DNA of 64,000 nucleotides from Saprospiraceae bacterium (GTDB lineage Bacteria; Bacteroidota; Bacteroidia; Chitinophagales; Saprospiraceae), in the NCBI GenBank assembly GCA_016714445.1, contig JADJNF010000001.1:1-64000 (forward strand). Direction: 5' to 3'. The notes beneath the pieces were generated by a model. The model was not told the DNA's origin, ran no database searches, and saw only the letters and a program-made list of their open reading frames with translations. Of this stretch, positions 1 to 9,399 are shown one piece after another. Made by a program: the position numbers and the translations under genes. Position 1 is the first letter of the stretch, and every line of letters starts with the position of its first letter.

Positions 1-148
1 CACTGTAAGAATTATTAAAATGTAGTGTTGGCGACAACTGTTGAAATTTTAATCTAAGAAAAATGTAGTTTGGTAGAATGCCCGGACAACATGTATTAAT
101 TAAAGATAATTTTGATCCAAATTTATTAAAGCATAAAATAATTAATTA

Positions 149-1471
149 ATGAACAAGTTTTTTTTAACGTTAATTTTGGCTTGGAGCTTTGGTTTAGGCC
201 ATGCCCAGCTAAACAAAATTGAATTTCAGGAATTTACCCTGGACAATGGTTTACATGTGATTCTTCACCAGGATAAAAGTACACCTATAGTTGCCGTGTC
301 TGTGATGTATCATGTAGGATCAAAAAATGAAAATCCGGATAAAACAGGATTTGCTCATTTCTTTGAACATTTGTTATTTGAAGGTTCAGAAAATATTGGT
401 CGAGGCGAGTATGACAAATACATTGAGAAAGCAGGAGGAACACTTAATGCCAACACATCCATGGATCGAACTTACTATTTTGAAATTCTTCCTTCCAATC
501 AGCTAGAACTTGGACTCTGGCTCGAGTCTGAAAGAATGCTCCATGCTAAAGTAGAAAATGTGGGTATCGAAACACAACGTCAGGTAGTAAAGGAAGAGAG
601 ACGGCAACGTATTGACAATCAACCGTACGGATCATTTCTTGAGCAAATTATGATGCGTGCTTATAAGTTACACCCTTATAAATGGCCAGTGATAGGCTCT
701 ATGGCTCATTTGGATGCTGCAGTAGAGTCAGATTATAAAAATTTTTATAAAGACTTTTATGTGCCAAATAATGCCATCGTATCTATAGCAGGTGATATTG
801 ATTATGAAAATGCTAAAAACCTAGTTACCAAATACTTTGGAACCATCCCTCGAAGTAGCAAGCCAGTCTATCGACCATCTGCTGTGGAACCACCATTAAG
901 TGGGGAGATCAGAGATACTTTTTATGACAACATTCAGTTGCCCGCCGTACTGATGGCATACAGAATACCTGCTGCCGGCACACCGGACTATTACGCTGTT
1001 TCTATGTTGGGGACTTTATTGTCGCAAGGAGAATCATCAAGGTTGCAAAAAGCGCTTGTAGACGACCAACAGAAGGCAGTAGCAGTCGGAAATTTCCCAT
1101 TAGATCTTGAAAATCCGGGAGTTGCAATAGCTTATGGTATATGTAGTATGGGAACAGATGTACTGGACGCAGAAAAATCTATAACCGCAGAAATAGATAG
1201 AATAAAAACTGAAACTATATCTGATGAAGAATTTCAAAAACTCAGAAATCAGGTAGAAAATGATTTTGTATCATCAAATTCAAGAGTGGCCGGAATTGCA
1301 GAAAGTTTAGCAAATTACAAGATGTATTATGGAGATGCAAATCTGATAAACACAGAATTGCAGCGCTATCTTTCTGTTACAAAAGATGATATAAAAAATG
1401 CAGCCTCCAAATATTATAAAAATTCGAATAGGGTAGTACTGCATTATTTACCAAAACCTGTCAATCCTTAA
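149..1471 (+). CDS. M16 family zinc metallopeptidase (active subunit type)
   Basis: This 440-residue protein belongs to the insulinase/pitrilysin (M16) family. An N-terminal signal peptide (about residues 1-19, ending GHA-Q) points to export. The inverted zinc motif HxxEH is intact at H70-F-F-E73-H74, and a glutamate at about position 150 sits at the spacing expected for the third zinc ligand. It is half the length of full M16A enzymes and matches the M16B/C type that works as a pair with a second, non-catalytic subunit. The next gene, 43 bp downstream on the same strand, encodes just such a partner, so the two probably form a heterodimeric periplasmic or cell-surface peptidase. The family assignment is secure; the substrate is unknown. 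Confidence 0.93.
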   Translation: MNKFFLTLILAWSFGLGHAQLNKIEFQEFTLDNGLHVILHQDKSTPIVAVSVMYHVGSKNENPDKTGFAHFFEHLLFEGSENIGRGEYDKYIEKAGGTLNANTSMDRTYYFEILPSNQLELGLWLESERMLHAKVENVGIETQRQVVKEERRQRIDNQPYGSFLEQIMMRAYKLHPYKWPVIGSMAHLDAAVESDYKNFYKDFYVPNNAIVSIAGDIDYENAKNLVTKYFGTIPRSSKPVYRPSAVEPPLSGEIRDTFYDNIQLPAVLMAYRIPAAGTPDYYAVSMLGTLLSQGESSRLQKALVDDQQKAVAVGNFPLDLENPGVAIAYGICSMGTDVLDAEKSITAEIDRIKTETISDEEFQKLRNQVENDFVSSNSRVAGIAESLANYKMYYGDANLINTELQRYLSVTKDDIKNAASKYYKNSNRVVLHYLPKPVNP

Positions 1472-1514
1472 TTAGAAAATCTAAAACAATCCATTTAAAC
1501 AAGAATAACGTATA

Positions 1515-3632
1515 ATGAAGAACATAATTTTAGCATTTAGCACTATATTTATTTTTAGTCAATGCGCAAAAAAAACTGCTGAAACAGTGCAATCGGTTGA
1601 CAAATCATGGAGAAAAACAGCTCCGGCACCGGCACCTGCCAGAGATATACAATTGGGAACGTACACAGCTTTTGATCTTGACAATGGACTTAAAGTGATT
1701 GTGGTAGAAAATCATAAATTGCCGCGTGTTTCGTATCAGCTGTCACTTAATAATGATGCATTGATAGAAGGGGAGAAAGCCGGATACACCAGCTTCGCAG
1801 GAGACTTGATCAGTAAAGGTACCACCACCAGATCAAAAGCTCAAATCGATGAAACGATAGATTATATAGGTGCTAGTTTAAGCACTTCAGCGTCAGGCAT
1901 TTTTGCTAGTTCATTAAAAAAACATACAGATAAGTTGTTGGATGTAATGACTGATGTATTATATAATCCTACTTTTCCAAAAGATGAATTTGAAAAAATA
2001 CGAAAGCGTACTGCATCAAATTTAGCATCAGCCAAAACTAATCCTGAAGCTATTGCTGGGAATATAAGGAGTATAGTCAATTTTGGAAAAAACCATCCTT
2101 ATGGTGAGGTACAAACTGATGAAACCATTAAAAATATTACCATTGAAGATTGTAAAACTTATTATAATACATTTTTCAAACCCAATAATGCATACTTGGT
2201 TATAGTAGGGGATATCACTCCAGCAGAAGCAAAAATGCAGGCAGAAAAGTTTTTTAAGCCATGGAAAAAAGGAGATGTTCCAGTGGTGAAATATGCCAAT
2301 CCGGAATACCCTGCGGGCAGACATGTACGATTTGGGAACAAAGACGGTGCTGTTCAATCTGTAATAAACATTTCTTACCCGATAGATATGAAGCCAGGTG
2401 GAGATGATGTTATAAAAGCGAATTTAATGAATTCTATCCTGGGTGGTGGAATTTTCAGTGGTCGTCTAATGCAGAACCTTCGTGAAAAGAAAGCATTTAC
2501 CTACGGAGCAAGATCTAATATTTCCACAGATAAACTGATAGGTAATTTTAATGCATTTGCTTCCGTAAGAAATGAAGTGACAGACAGCGCTGTGACGGAA
2601 TTTATTTATGAATTGGATAGAATAGTAAAAGAACCGGTTTCAGCAGCAGATTTGTCACTTGCTAAAAATAGTATGACAGGAAATTTTGGTCGTTCATTAG
2701 AATCTCCGCAAACCATTGCAAATTTTGCTTTAAATACCTACAGATACAATTTACCAAAAGACTATTACAATAACTACCTCAAAAATCTGGAAGCAGTCAG
2801 TATTAACGATGTTCAGGAAATGGCTAAAAAATATATCAGGCCTGAAAACTGTAATATTGTTGTGGTAGGTAATAAGGATAATGTAGCAGATAAGTTGAAA
2901 AAATTTGATAGTGATGGTGTGATTGACTTTTATGATCCTTTTGGTAAAAAACTGGATGATAAAAAAGTTGAAATATCTTCAGATGTCACAGCTGTAGGCG
3001 TGATCAGTGATTATATTGAGGCCATAGGTGGTACAAGTAAGCTTAACTCTGTAAAAAGTATGCACATGTCTATGAAAACCAATCTGATGGGACAAGACGC
3101 TACTTTTGAAACATATCAGATGTCACCTGACAAATTTGCCATGAAAATAAATATGATGGGCATGACCGTTCAGGAACAGAAATATGATGGCACAAAAGCA
3201 GTACAGTCACAAATGGGAAATAAAAAGGTGATTACCGAAGGTAAAGAGCTTGAATCCATGAAAAAACAAGCGGTCATGTTTGAGCAGCTAAATTATGCCA
3301 AAAAAGAATATAAACTTGAACTGAAGGGGATAGAAAATGTGGAAGGTGTCAATTGTTATAAAATAGTTGTTACAGACAAAGATGGGGACAGTACTACAGA
3401 ATTTTATGATGTAAAATCCAATTTTCTGATTAGAACTGTAAAGTCACAAGATGGGCCACAAGGGCAGCAAGTTTCGATTATTACTGATTACAAAGAATAT
3501 AAAGATGTTTCAGGAATCATGATACCTTATAAATCTGTGATTAATGGAGCCATGCCTGTACCTCTTGAGTTAGAGGCTACTTTGATAGAATGGAATAAAG
3601 AAATAGCAGCTGATATATTCAAAGTAGAATAA
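1515..3632 (+). CDS. M16 family peptidase-like lipoprotein, inactive-subunit type with C-terminal extension
   Basis: A 705-residue M16-family protein with a lipoprotein signal (lipobox FSQC, Cys17), so it is probably anchored in a membrane. The N-terminal M16 half lacks HxxEH: the corresponding stretch reads GYTSFAGDLISKG. The C-terminal M16 half keeps the family's FTYGARS substrate-binding segment (about residues 324-330). This is the usual division of labour in two-gene M16 systems. After about residue 490 there is an additional roughly 210-residue domain, beta-rich by eye and resembling LolA/outer-membrane lipoprotein sorting-like folds seen in Bacteroidota; that last reading is tentative. 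It lies 43 bp after the catalytic subunit and is followed by a terminator. Confidence 0.9.
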   Translation: MKNIILAFSTIFIFSQCAKKTAETVQSVDKSWRKTAPAPAPARDIQLGTYTAFDLDNGLKVIVVENHKLPRVSYQLSLNNDALIEGEKAGYTSFAGDLISKGTTTRSKAQIDETIDYIGASLSTSASGIFASSLKKHTDKLLDVMTDVLYNPTFPKDEFEKIRKRTASNLASAKTNPEAIAGNIRSIVNFGKNHPYGEVQTDETIKNITIEDCKTYYNTFFKPNNAYLVIVGDITPAEAKMQAEKFFKPWKKGDVPVVKYANPEYPAGRHVRFGNKDGAVQSVINISYPIDMKPGGDDVIKANLMNSILGGGIFSGRLMQNLREKKAFTYGARSNISTDKLIGNFNAFASVRNEVTDSAVTEFIYELDRIVKEPVSAADLSLAKNSMTGNFGRSLESPQTIANFALNTYRYNLPKDYYNNYLKNLEAVSINDVQEMAKKYIRPENCNIVVVGNKDNVADKLKKFDSDGVIDFYDPFGKKLDDKKVEISSDVTAVGVISDYIEAIGGTSKLNSVKSMHMSMKTNLMGQDATFETYQMSPDKFAMKINMMGMTVQEQKYDGTKAVQSQMGNKKVITEGKELESMKKQAVMFEQLNYAKKEYKLELKGIENVEGVNCYKIVVTDKDGDSTTEFYDVKSNFLIRTVKSQDGPQGQQVSIITDYKEYKDVSGIMIPYKSVINGAMPVPLELEATLIEWNKEIAADIFKVE

Positions 3633-3655
3633 GCATATAACTTACTTTTTTACTT

Positions 3656-3699
3656 TTAAAATGGAATTCAAGGCATTGGGCTTTGAATTCCATTTTTTA
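3656..3699. terminator. Rho-independent terminator after the M16 operon
   Basis: A perfect 11-bp stem (3661-3671 with 3683-3693, arm ATGGAATTCAA) encloses an 11-nt loop and is followed by a run of T. A-rich sequence before the stem extends the pairing, so it could work in both directions. It closes the two-gene M16 operon. Confidence 0.85.
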
Positions 3700-3754
3700 T
3701 TTAAGGAATAAACAAATTTAGTTAATATATTCTTCAATTTATTAGATAAATTCT

Positions 3755-3762
3755 TACTTTTG
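3755..3762 (+). promoter_or_regulatory. Candidate Bacteroidota -7 promoter box for comEC
   Basis: TACTTTTG matches the Bacteroidota -7 consensus TAnnTTTG and lies 16 bp before the comEC ATG, just after the terminator of the preceding operon. No clear -33 TTG/TTTG was found at the usual spacing, so this rests on one box and on position. Confidence 0.35.
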
Positions 3763-3778
3763 ATTCAAACTATAAAGT

Positions 3779-5857
3779 ATGAATTGGTCGCTATTCCCAT
3801 TTTTAAGGATTGCCTTTGCGCTTGGATGCGGTATATTTATTTTTGAATATTTAGATTTGCCAATTCAATGGGGTACTTTTCCCTTTTTACTCGTAATAAG
3901 CAGTTACCTAATAGTTGAGTATCTTATCAAACTCCAAATCAATAAATCTTTTGTTAATGGCTTTCTACTAATTATTATAGTTTTCTTTTTCGGAGGTATA
4001 ATAGTAAATTTAAAAAAATCCAAGCTTGAAAATTCTATTTTAGTTACGGGAAAAGATGAAAAAATAGTCCTTTACGGTAAAATTTCAGAAAAGTTAAAAT
4101 CTGCCACCAAATCCAAATTTATTTTAAAAACTATCTGGGAGAAAACTGCTCAACAAACAGCAAAAAAATATAATACAGAAATTATTGTTACTTTTGATGC
4201 AAATGATACAATTGCAAAAACCTATAAAGAAGGTGACTATATTCTGGCAAGTACCCATTTAAGACAGGTAAAAAGCACCAATAATCCGGAAGCTTTTGAT
4301 TATGCATATTACTTAAAAACCAAAGGAATCTTACAACAAGGTTATATAAAACCTGGTGCTCATAGAATTGATACCTTAAATCAGGAGAATTTTTTTATGA
4401 AAACAGCAAGATTTTGTTCCAACTATGCATCCATTACATTTAGAAAATATATAAACGATCCCCAAATTCTAGGAATAGCTGAGGCCATCCTTCTTGGTCA
4501 AAATCTGCTTCTGTCAGAAGACATTTACCAGAACTATTCCGATACAGGGGCAATCCATGTTTTATCCGTATCAGGTTTGCATGTTGCTATATTTATTAGT
4601 GTATTTATTTGGATGTTTTCAAAATCATCAAGGGAAGATTTTACTTGGAAAATTTTAAAAATCACAAGCCTTTTGGCTATAGTTTGGTTTTACGTGATAT
4701 TAACAGGTATGGCTCCATCGGTGATACGTGCAGGAACCATGGTGAGTTTATATCTTATCGGTACAAATTTGTTCAAGGGGACAAACAGCTATAATATTAT
4801 TGCAATAGCAGCGATAGTGATGCTGATCTTTAATCCATTTTATATTTTTCAGGCATCTTTTCAGTTTTCATTTATTTCACTTTTGAGTATACTCTATTTT
4901 CAGCCAAAAATCAAAGCGTGGTGGAAACCAGATACAAAAGCAGGCAATTTTGTGTGGGACCTGATCAATGTTTCTCTTGCAGCACAAATCATGATATTTC
5001 CTGTCACCATATACTATTTCCATCAATTTCCATCCTATTTTGCCATCAGTGGCATCATAGCTGTCCCATTGGTGACCATTATTATTTATAGTGGAACATT
5101 ACTTATTATATTTGAAGCCATATGCAGCAGTATAAATCTACTATTGGCACCATTGTTTACCTTATTAATCAAGTGGCTAAACGTGTGCATCGAATGGATC
5201 AGTGAATTGCCATATAGTAAGATTGAAAATATCTGGATTTCAGACATTGGGCTTCTTCTGATGATATTATCTATCATATTTTTAATTATTTGGTTGGAAG
5301 TAAGACGTATTGGATTTTTTTATTCGCTGCTAGTTTGTTTAATCTTAATAGTAATTGAAAATAGAATAGATTATTTCAATGCATCAGAAAAGCATGATGT
5401 TATTGTGTATGATACTTATGGGGGATACTTAGTTGATATTATTGAAAAAAAATCTCTGTGGAGTATAAAATTTGGAGACCTAAGTCAAAAAAATATTGAT
5501 TTTGCTGCTAAAAATAACAGGATAAAACACCGATTGGACCAAAAAAATGAAAACTCTGCCAAAGACAAAAACCTCATCAGTACAAATGGAATGTTGATGT
5601 ATTTAGCAAATGATGAGGAGCATCCAAATATACTTAGAGACAAAATAAAAGTGAAGTTATTAATTATTACAAAATGCAAAAATAACAGTCCTGAAAAACT
5701 TCTGCGTAAATTTGAGCCGGAAATAGTTGTACTTGATCGAAATCTTCAACCATGGATTGTGGAAAAATGGCTAAATTTGCCGGATAATTTTTTCACGAAA
5801 ATTCATAACATTAAAGTAGATGGTGCTTTTGTACTATCTGCTTATCAAACGAAGTAA
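3779..5857 (+). CDS. comEC: ComEC/Rec2-family DNA uptake channel
   Basis: A 692-residue polytopic membrane protein of the ComEC/Rec2 family, which moves single-stranded DNA across the inner membrane during natural transformation. N-terminal membrane segments (about 1-75) are followed by a soluble OB-like DUF4131 region (about 80-200) and then by the multi-helix competence domain. The diagnostic segment IHVLSVSGLHVAI is present at about residues 259-271. After the last helix (about residue 525) only about 165 residues remain, with no metallo-beta-lactamase HxHxDH motif. This looks like the shorter Bacteroidota ComEC form without a recognisable nuclease-like domain. The MscS gene follows after 5 bp, so the two are probably cotranscribed. 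Confidence 0.9.
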   Translation: MNWSLFPFLRIAFALGCGIFIFEYLDLPIQWGTFPFLLVISSYLIVEYLIKLQINKSFVNGFLLIIIVFFFGGIIVNLKKSKLENSILVTGKDEKIVLYGKISEKLKSATKSKFILKTIWEKTAQQTAKKYNTEIIVTFDANDTIAKTYKEGDYILASTHLRQVKSTNNPEAFDYAYYLKTKGILQQGYIKPGAHRIDTLNQENFFMKTARFCSNYASITFRKYINDPQILGIAEAILLGQNLLLSEDIYQNYSDTGAIHVLSVSGLHVAIFISVFIWMFSKSSREDFTWKILKITSLLAIVWFYVILTGMAPSVIRAGTMVSLYLIGTNLFKGTNSYNIIAIAAIVMLIFNPFYIFQASFQFSFISLLSILYFQPKIKAWWKPDTKAGNFVWDLINVSLAAQIMIFPVTIYYFHQFPSYFAISGIIAVPLVTIIIYSGTLLIIFEAICSSINLLLAPLFTLLIKWLNVCIEWISELPYSKIENIWISDIGLLLMILSIIFLIIWLEVRRIGFFYSLLVCLILIVIENRIDYFNASEKHDVIVYDTYGGYLVDIIEKKSLWSIKFGDLSQKNIDFAAKNNRIKHRLDQKNENSAKDKNLISTNGMLMYLANDEEHPNILRDKIKVKLLIITKCKNNSPEKLLRKFEPEIVVLDRNLQPWIVEKWLNLPDNFFTKIHNIKVDGAFVLSAYQTK

Positions 5858-5862
5858 ATATA

Positions 5863-6708
5863 ATGGTTGTGGTTGTTGTAAGATATATACTGAGATTTTT
5901 ATTGCTGGCGGTGCTTCTTTTTGTCAGAAAGATCCTGGATGCAAATAAAGTACCTATTGATCATCTATACTTTTTCCTGCATAGCATCGTGGAATTTTTA
6001 ATATTGTTAACCATAGTTAATATAGTTGCTGCGTTGCTTATCATGGTGTACAGACTTCGCAAAAATATTCCCTACAAATTTACGGATAATGTAATCAATG
6101 GGATTAACAATCTGTACTACCTGATTGTAACATTTGGGGTTATCATGATGATACTTGGATTTTGGGGCATTGATTTTAAAAGTTTGTTGACATCGTTAAG
6201 TATCGTAGCTGCAGCCATTGCAATCATTTCAAAAGATTATGTAAGCGGGATTATAAGCGGTATAATTATAAGTTTTTCAAAAGAAATAAATATTGATGAT
6301 TATGTAAAAATTGGTGAAAATAAAGGTAAAATTCTTGATATAAATCTGTCCAAAACCACTTTATTGAATGATGATGATGACATTATTTATTTGCCCAATG
6401 AAAAAGTGTACATGTCTGAAATTATCAATTACACTAAAAAAGAGATAAAAAAGGTGAGTATAGATTTTGAATTGGGGATAAAATATCATACAACCATTGA
6501 ACAGCTTGAAAATAGTCTTGCAGAATCTTTGAAAGATTTTCATCAGTATATTGAACCAAATTCATTTAACATAAAAATTGTGGACGTTTATCACGAATAT
6601 TTGTCTTTAAAATTCCAATATAAACTGACTGAAGTAAATAGGGAAATTGAAAGGCTGATCAGAAAAAAAACAATCAGACTTATTGCAAATTCCATAAAAG
6701 ATAGCTAG
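5863..6708 (+). CDS. MscS-family mechanosensitive ion channel
   Basis: A 281-residue membrane protein with three or four N-terminal helices, then the pore-lining helix and beta domain of the MscS family. The stretch LSIVAAAIAIISKDYVSGIISG (about residues 110-131) corresponds to the pore helix TM3, and FSKEINIDDYVKIGENKG is the start of the beta domain. MscS channels open under membrane tension to release solutes during osmotic downshock. The protein is close to the length of E. coli MscS (286), so it is complete. The start is preceded by only 5 bp after comEC. The first codons form an unusual Met-Val5 run, and a slightly different start is possible. Confidence 0.9.
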   Translation: MVVVVVRYILRFLLLAVLLFVRKILDANKVPIDHLYFFLHSIVEFLILLTIVNIVAALLIMVYRLRKNIPYKFTDNVINGINNLYYLIVTFGVIMMILGFWGIDFKSLLTSLSIVAAAIAIISKDYVSGIISGIIISFSKEINIDDYVKIGENKGKILDINLSKTTLLNDDDDIIYLPNEKVYMSEIINYTKKEIKKVSIDFELGIKYHTTIEQLENSLAESLKDFHQYIEPNSFNIKIVDVYHEYLSLKFQYKLTEVNREIERLIRKKTIRLIANSIKDS

Positions 6709-6879
6709 TCAGATTATATTAATTTATGTAATGTCGCTGTTACCTTATTTGAATAAAATAAATATGATTGTAAAAAATGTTAAAAATATTTTGGCTAATT
6801 AAGTTTTAATTTGATATTTGTATAATATTTAATTTGTAAAACATATTTTAAGAGATTCAAGAAGCTTTTTTATATTGTC

Positions 6880-7056
6880 ATGAAAAATAATAAGCAAAAA
6901 AAAATTGATCCAAGAAAAAATCGGGATGAAGTTGAGTTGAATAAGCCAAAGAAAAAAATGCCATCCACCGATACAAAGATAAATGTTCGATCAAAAAAAT
7001 TCTGGGAAGAACTGTACGATAACGAAGGGGAAGAATTAGAAAAATATACGCTTTAG
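6880..7056 (+). CDS. Small basic protein of unknown function (58 aa)
   Basis: An uninterrupted 58-codon ORF from ATG to TAG in an otherwise gene-free AT-rich stretch. The predicted peptide is very rich in lysine in its first half (MKNNKQKKIDPRKN) and acidic at its end (EELYDNEGEELEKYTL), with FWEELYDNEGEELE suggesting a short amphipathic helix. There is no signal peptide or membrane segment. I do not recognise a family. The balanced composition and full-length frame favour a real gene over chance, but short ORFs are common in AT-rich DNA, so comparison with relatives would decide it. Confidence 0.45.
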   Translation: MKNNKQKKIDPRKNRDEVELNKPKKKMPSTDTKINVRSKKFWEELYDNEGEELEKYTL

Positions 7057-7092
7057 TCAGTGTTTACCATTATTATTTAATCAGTGTTTACC
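7057..7092. repeat. 12-bp direct repeat between two small ORFs
   Basis: TCAGTGTTTACC occurs at 7057-7068 and again at 7081-7092, a 24-bp period just after the stop codon of the 58-aa ORF. Two perfect copies on the same helical face could form a protein-binding site, but nothing else supports that. Confidence 0.4.
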
Positions 7093-7179
7093 CTGAATTT
7101 TTATCATTAACACTTTATTGTGACAGGTTGCGGTAACATTTTTGAAATATTAGCGTAATATATGTATAAATTATTACCC

Positions 7180-7293
7180 ATGAACAATTTTTGGAACATC
7201 ACCAAATCTTTTTTCGTAAAGGTATTTACCAAAACGAAAAAAGTGGTCACTTTTCCTCAGGAGGAAGAGCAAGATCTGTTTATAGGTGTTTAA
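7180..7293 (+). CDS. Possible very small protein (37 aa)
   Basis: An ATG-to-TAA frame of 37 codons with a hydrophobic/aromatic, lysine-rich N-terminal half (MNNFWNITKSFFVKVFTKTK) and an acidic end (QEEEQDLFIGV). It could be a small membrane-associated amphipathic peptide. Its last codons form one arm of an inverted repeat (7282-7293 with 7325-7336), so translation of the ORF would compete with that hairpin. This arrangement resembles leader-peptide regulation, but the next gene is beyond a strong terminator. I recognise no homologue and the coding assignment is weak. Confidence 0.3.
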   Translation: MNNFWNITKSFFVKVFTKTKKVVTFPQEEEQDLFIGV

Positions 7294-7388
7294 ATCAGAT
7301 GAATAATCAGTCCCCCCGGAATTATTAAACACCTATTTTGAAATGTTAGATAGTAAAGTCTTGGTTTACTTTCTAACATTTTTTTTTG
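7282..7388 (+). terminator. Paired hairpins, the second a rho-independent terminator
   Basis: The first hairpin pairs 7282-7293 with 7325-7336 (arm ATAGGTGTTTAA, perfect 12 bp) and overlaps the stop of the 37-aa ORF. The second has arms AATGTTAGAtAGTAAA and TTTACTtTCTAACATT (7342-7380) followed by eight or more T residues. It has the form of an intrinsic terminator and insulates the downstream sigma-factor operon. Confidence 0.75.
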
Positions 7389-7443
7389 TATCACCAACTA
7401 TTTTGTATTATCTTACGTCTATTATAGTGTATCATGTTTAATA

Positions 7444-8007
7444 ATGGATATAACTTATAAAGACGAATCTGCCTTAATTGCAGGCTGCATAAATAATGAA
7501 CGAAAAGCTCAGGAAATCTTGTATAAGGAATTCTTTGGTAAGATGTTTTCTATGTGTATGCGGTATACCAATGATCAGGATCTGATTTGTGCAATTATAA
7601 ATGATGCATTTTTGAGCGTCTTTAAAAATATTTCAAAATATGAAAGTAGGGGAGTGCTTGAAGGTTGGATTCGACGTATTACATTTAACACGCTAGCAGA
7701 TCATTTCCGAAAAGAAAATAAACAAATTAAATTTCTACTGATTGATGAGTATCATGAATCCCATTTATGGGAAAGTAAAATATCTGAGACATATGATTAT
7801 GATGACATTTTATCAAAAATCAATACACTCACAGGTACCTTTAAAGATGTATTTGTAAAATATGCCATCGAAGGATATAACCATAAGGAGATAGGAGAGG
7901 AATTACAAATTTCAGAAGGTACATCCAAATGGTATCTTTATGAAGCAAGAAAAAAATTACAGGCATTATTTAACATTTCTAACACCAGCTATAAATATGG
8001 AAGATAA
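7444..8007 (+). CDS. ECF RNA polymerase sigma factor
   Basis: A 187-residue sigma-70 family protein of the extracytoplasmic function class. Region 2 spans about residues 20-85 (FFGKMFSMCMRYTNDQDL through GWIRRITFNTLADHFRKE). Region 4 spans about 130-180 with the helix-turn-helix YNHKEIGEELQISEGTSKWYL. The next gene starts inside its last codons, with an 11-bp overlap, so the two are translationally coupled. The partner has a single membrane helix near its N-terminus and a probable outer-membrane barrel, so a sigma/envelope-sensor pair is plausible. The regulon is unknown. Confidence 0.92.
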   Translation: MDITYKDESALIAGCINNERKAQEILYKEFFGKMFSMCMRYTNDQDLICAIINDAFLSVFKNISKYESRGVLEGWIRRITFNTLADHFRKENKQIKFLLIDEYHESHLWESKISETYDYDDILSKINTLTGTFKDVFVKYAIEGYNHKEIGEELQISEGTSKWYLYEARKKLQALFNISNTSYKYGR

Positions 8008-9346
8008 TAAATGGTCACCATTAATGGAACAAAACTGGAAAAGAATGCAAATCATTCTGGATCAGGAGTTGCCACTGCAAAGCGACAAAAGAAGAAATAT
8101 TCTGGCTTTCTTTATTTTTGGTGGAATAATTTTTGGGGTAATAGGTTTATTGTTTTACTTTTCAGATTTTAATATTAAACTCAACTCTAAACAAAATAGT
8201 CAAAATTCTACATTTGCAGTAAACAAGACCATAAATGTCCCAGATTCAGACTGTGCCGATATAAAGAATGCAATCGTGGTCAACAATAATATATTCACCA
8301 CCAAAAAATCTGGTTTAACAGGCAAACAGAAAGCAATCAAATCTGACGGGAGTAACTCAACCGGCAATGAACTGCAAATTTTAAACAATAAAATTAGTCA
8401 TGAATTCCCTCAAAATATTGAGACAACATCATTAAACACTGATGATTTGGATGTAGGTAGTACAGAACCTATCGTACTTCTTAAACCACTTCCTGACTTA
8501 CAATCTCAAACTGTAGACATGTTGTCCCCAAAATTGTTTTGGCTTAAGTCAGAAAAAAATATCAACATATTATCTTCCCCAATAGAAACTTCTCCTGTAA
8601 TAGCAAATAATGGATGGCATTACGGAATTAAAACAGATTTATCTTTCAATACATTTGCACCACCAAATCAATATTATGCTGGATTATTTTTAAATAAATC
8701 TATTGGTAAAATCTTTAAAGTTGAAGCTCAATTGGGTACCCGATATTACAGCAGATATACAAGTTTTTTAAACCAAGGAAATTCGACTGGTTCGAGCTCT
8801 AATGATTTATTGGGAAGTGCAGATGCTGCATCAGTAAATATTTTTAATTTAGATTCTAAAATATTGACTAACAATACAATAGCGTATGCAAATGAAAGTA
8901 TTATTAATAGCACTATGAGGTCAGCTCAATATCTCGAAAGTAGTCTTTCATTGGGTGTTAAACTAAATAAGAAAATAATTTTAAAGAGCGGATTTTCTGT
9001 TGGAAGGTTTCTAAACGCAGAATATAATATTAATGAAGAAAGTAAAAGTATATTTAAAGCGCTTGGTAATACTCAAAAATTTGAAAATATAAATCAAAAT
9101 CTAGCCAATACTCTCTTGAAAAAATGGTTGATGGTTGGTTTTTTAGAAACAGATTATCAGTTTTTAAGCCGTTGGGCCTTTACTTCTGCTATTTCAATAG
9201 GACGTATGAACGCAGTACTTGATAATTATGAATTTTCTTCAAATGTTTCACCAAATGGCTCAACTCAAAATACTTCTATAACTTTCAGTCAACCTCAAAA
9301 AGGAACTATTAATGTAAGTTTAGGCTTAAAATATAACTTATATTAA
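7997..9346 (+). CDS. Sigma-factor-linked membrane protein with probable beta-barrel domain
   Basis: The ATG at 7997 is preferred over an in-frame one at 7940 because the latter would translate sigma-factor sequence in another frame and add residues unlike the rest. The 449-residue product has a charged cytosolic start, one transmembrane helix at about residues 35-55 (ILAFFIFGGIIFGVIGLLFYF), a low-complexity Asn/Ser/Thr-rich linker to about residue 195, and a C-terminal part with alternating aromatic strands (YGIKTDLSFNTFA, FKVEAQLGTRYYSRY) like PorT-type barrels of Bacteroidota. Its 11-bp overlap with the sigma gene suggests it regulates or senses for that sigma factor. The family itself is not recognised. 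Confidence 0.75.
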   Translation: MEDNKWSPLMEQNWKRMQIILDQELPLQSDKRRNILAFFIFGGIIFGVIGLLFYFSDFNIKLNSKQNSQNSTFAVNKTINVPDSDCADIKNAIVVNNNIFTTKKSGLTGKQKAIKSDGSNSTGNELQILNNKISHEFPQNIETTSLNTDDLDVGSTEPIVLLKPLPDLQSQTVDMLSPKLFWLKSEKNINILSSPIETSPVIANNGWHYGIKTDLSFNTFAPPNQYYAGLFLNKSIGKIFKVEAQLGTRYYSRYTSFLNQGNSTGSSSNDLLGSADAASVNIFNLDSKILTNNTIAYANESIINSTMRSAQYLESSLSLGVKLNKKIILKSGFSVGRFLNAEYNINEESKSIFKALGNTQKFENINQNLANTLLKKWLMVGFLETDYQFLSRWAFTSAISIGRMNAVLDNYEFSSNVSPNGSTQNTSITFSQPQKGTINVSLGLKYNLY

Positions 9347-9399
9347 GCATCGCAAATATCACGATAGATTGAAAAGACTGGTAAATATTCCATCCTACG

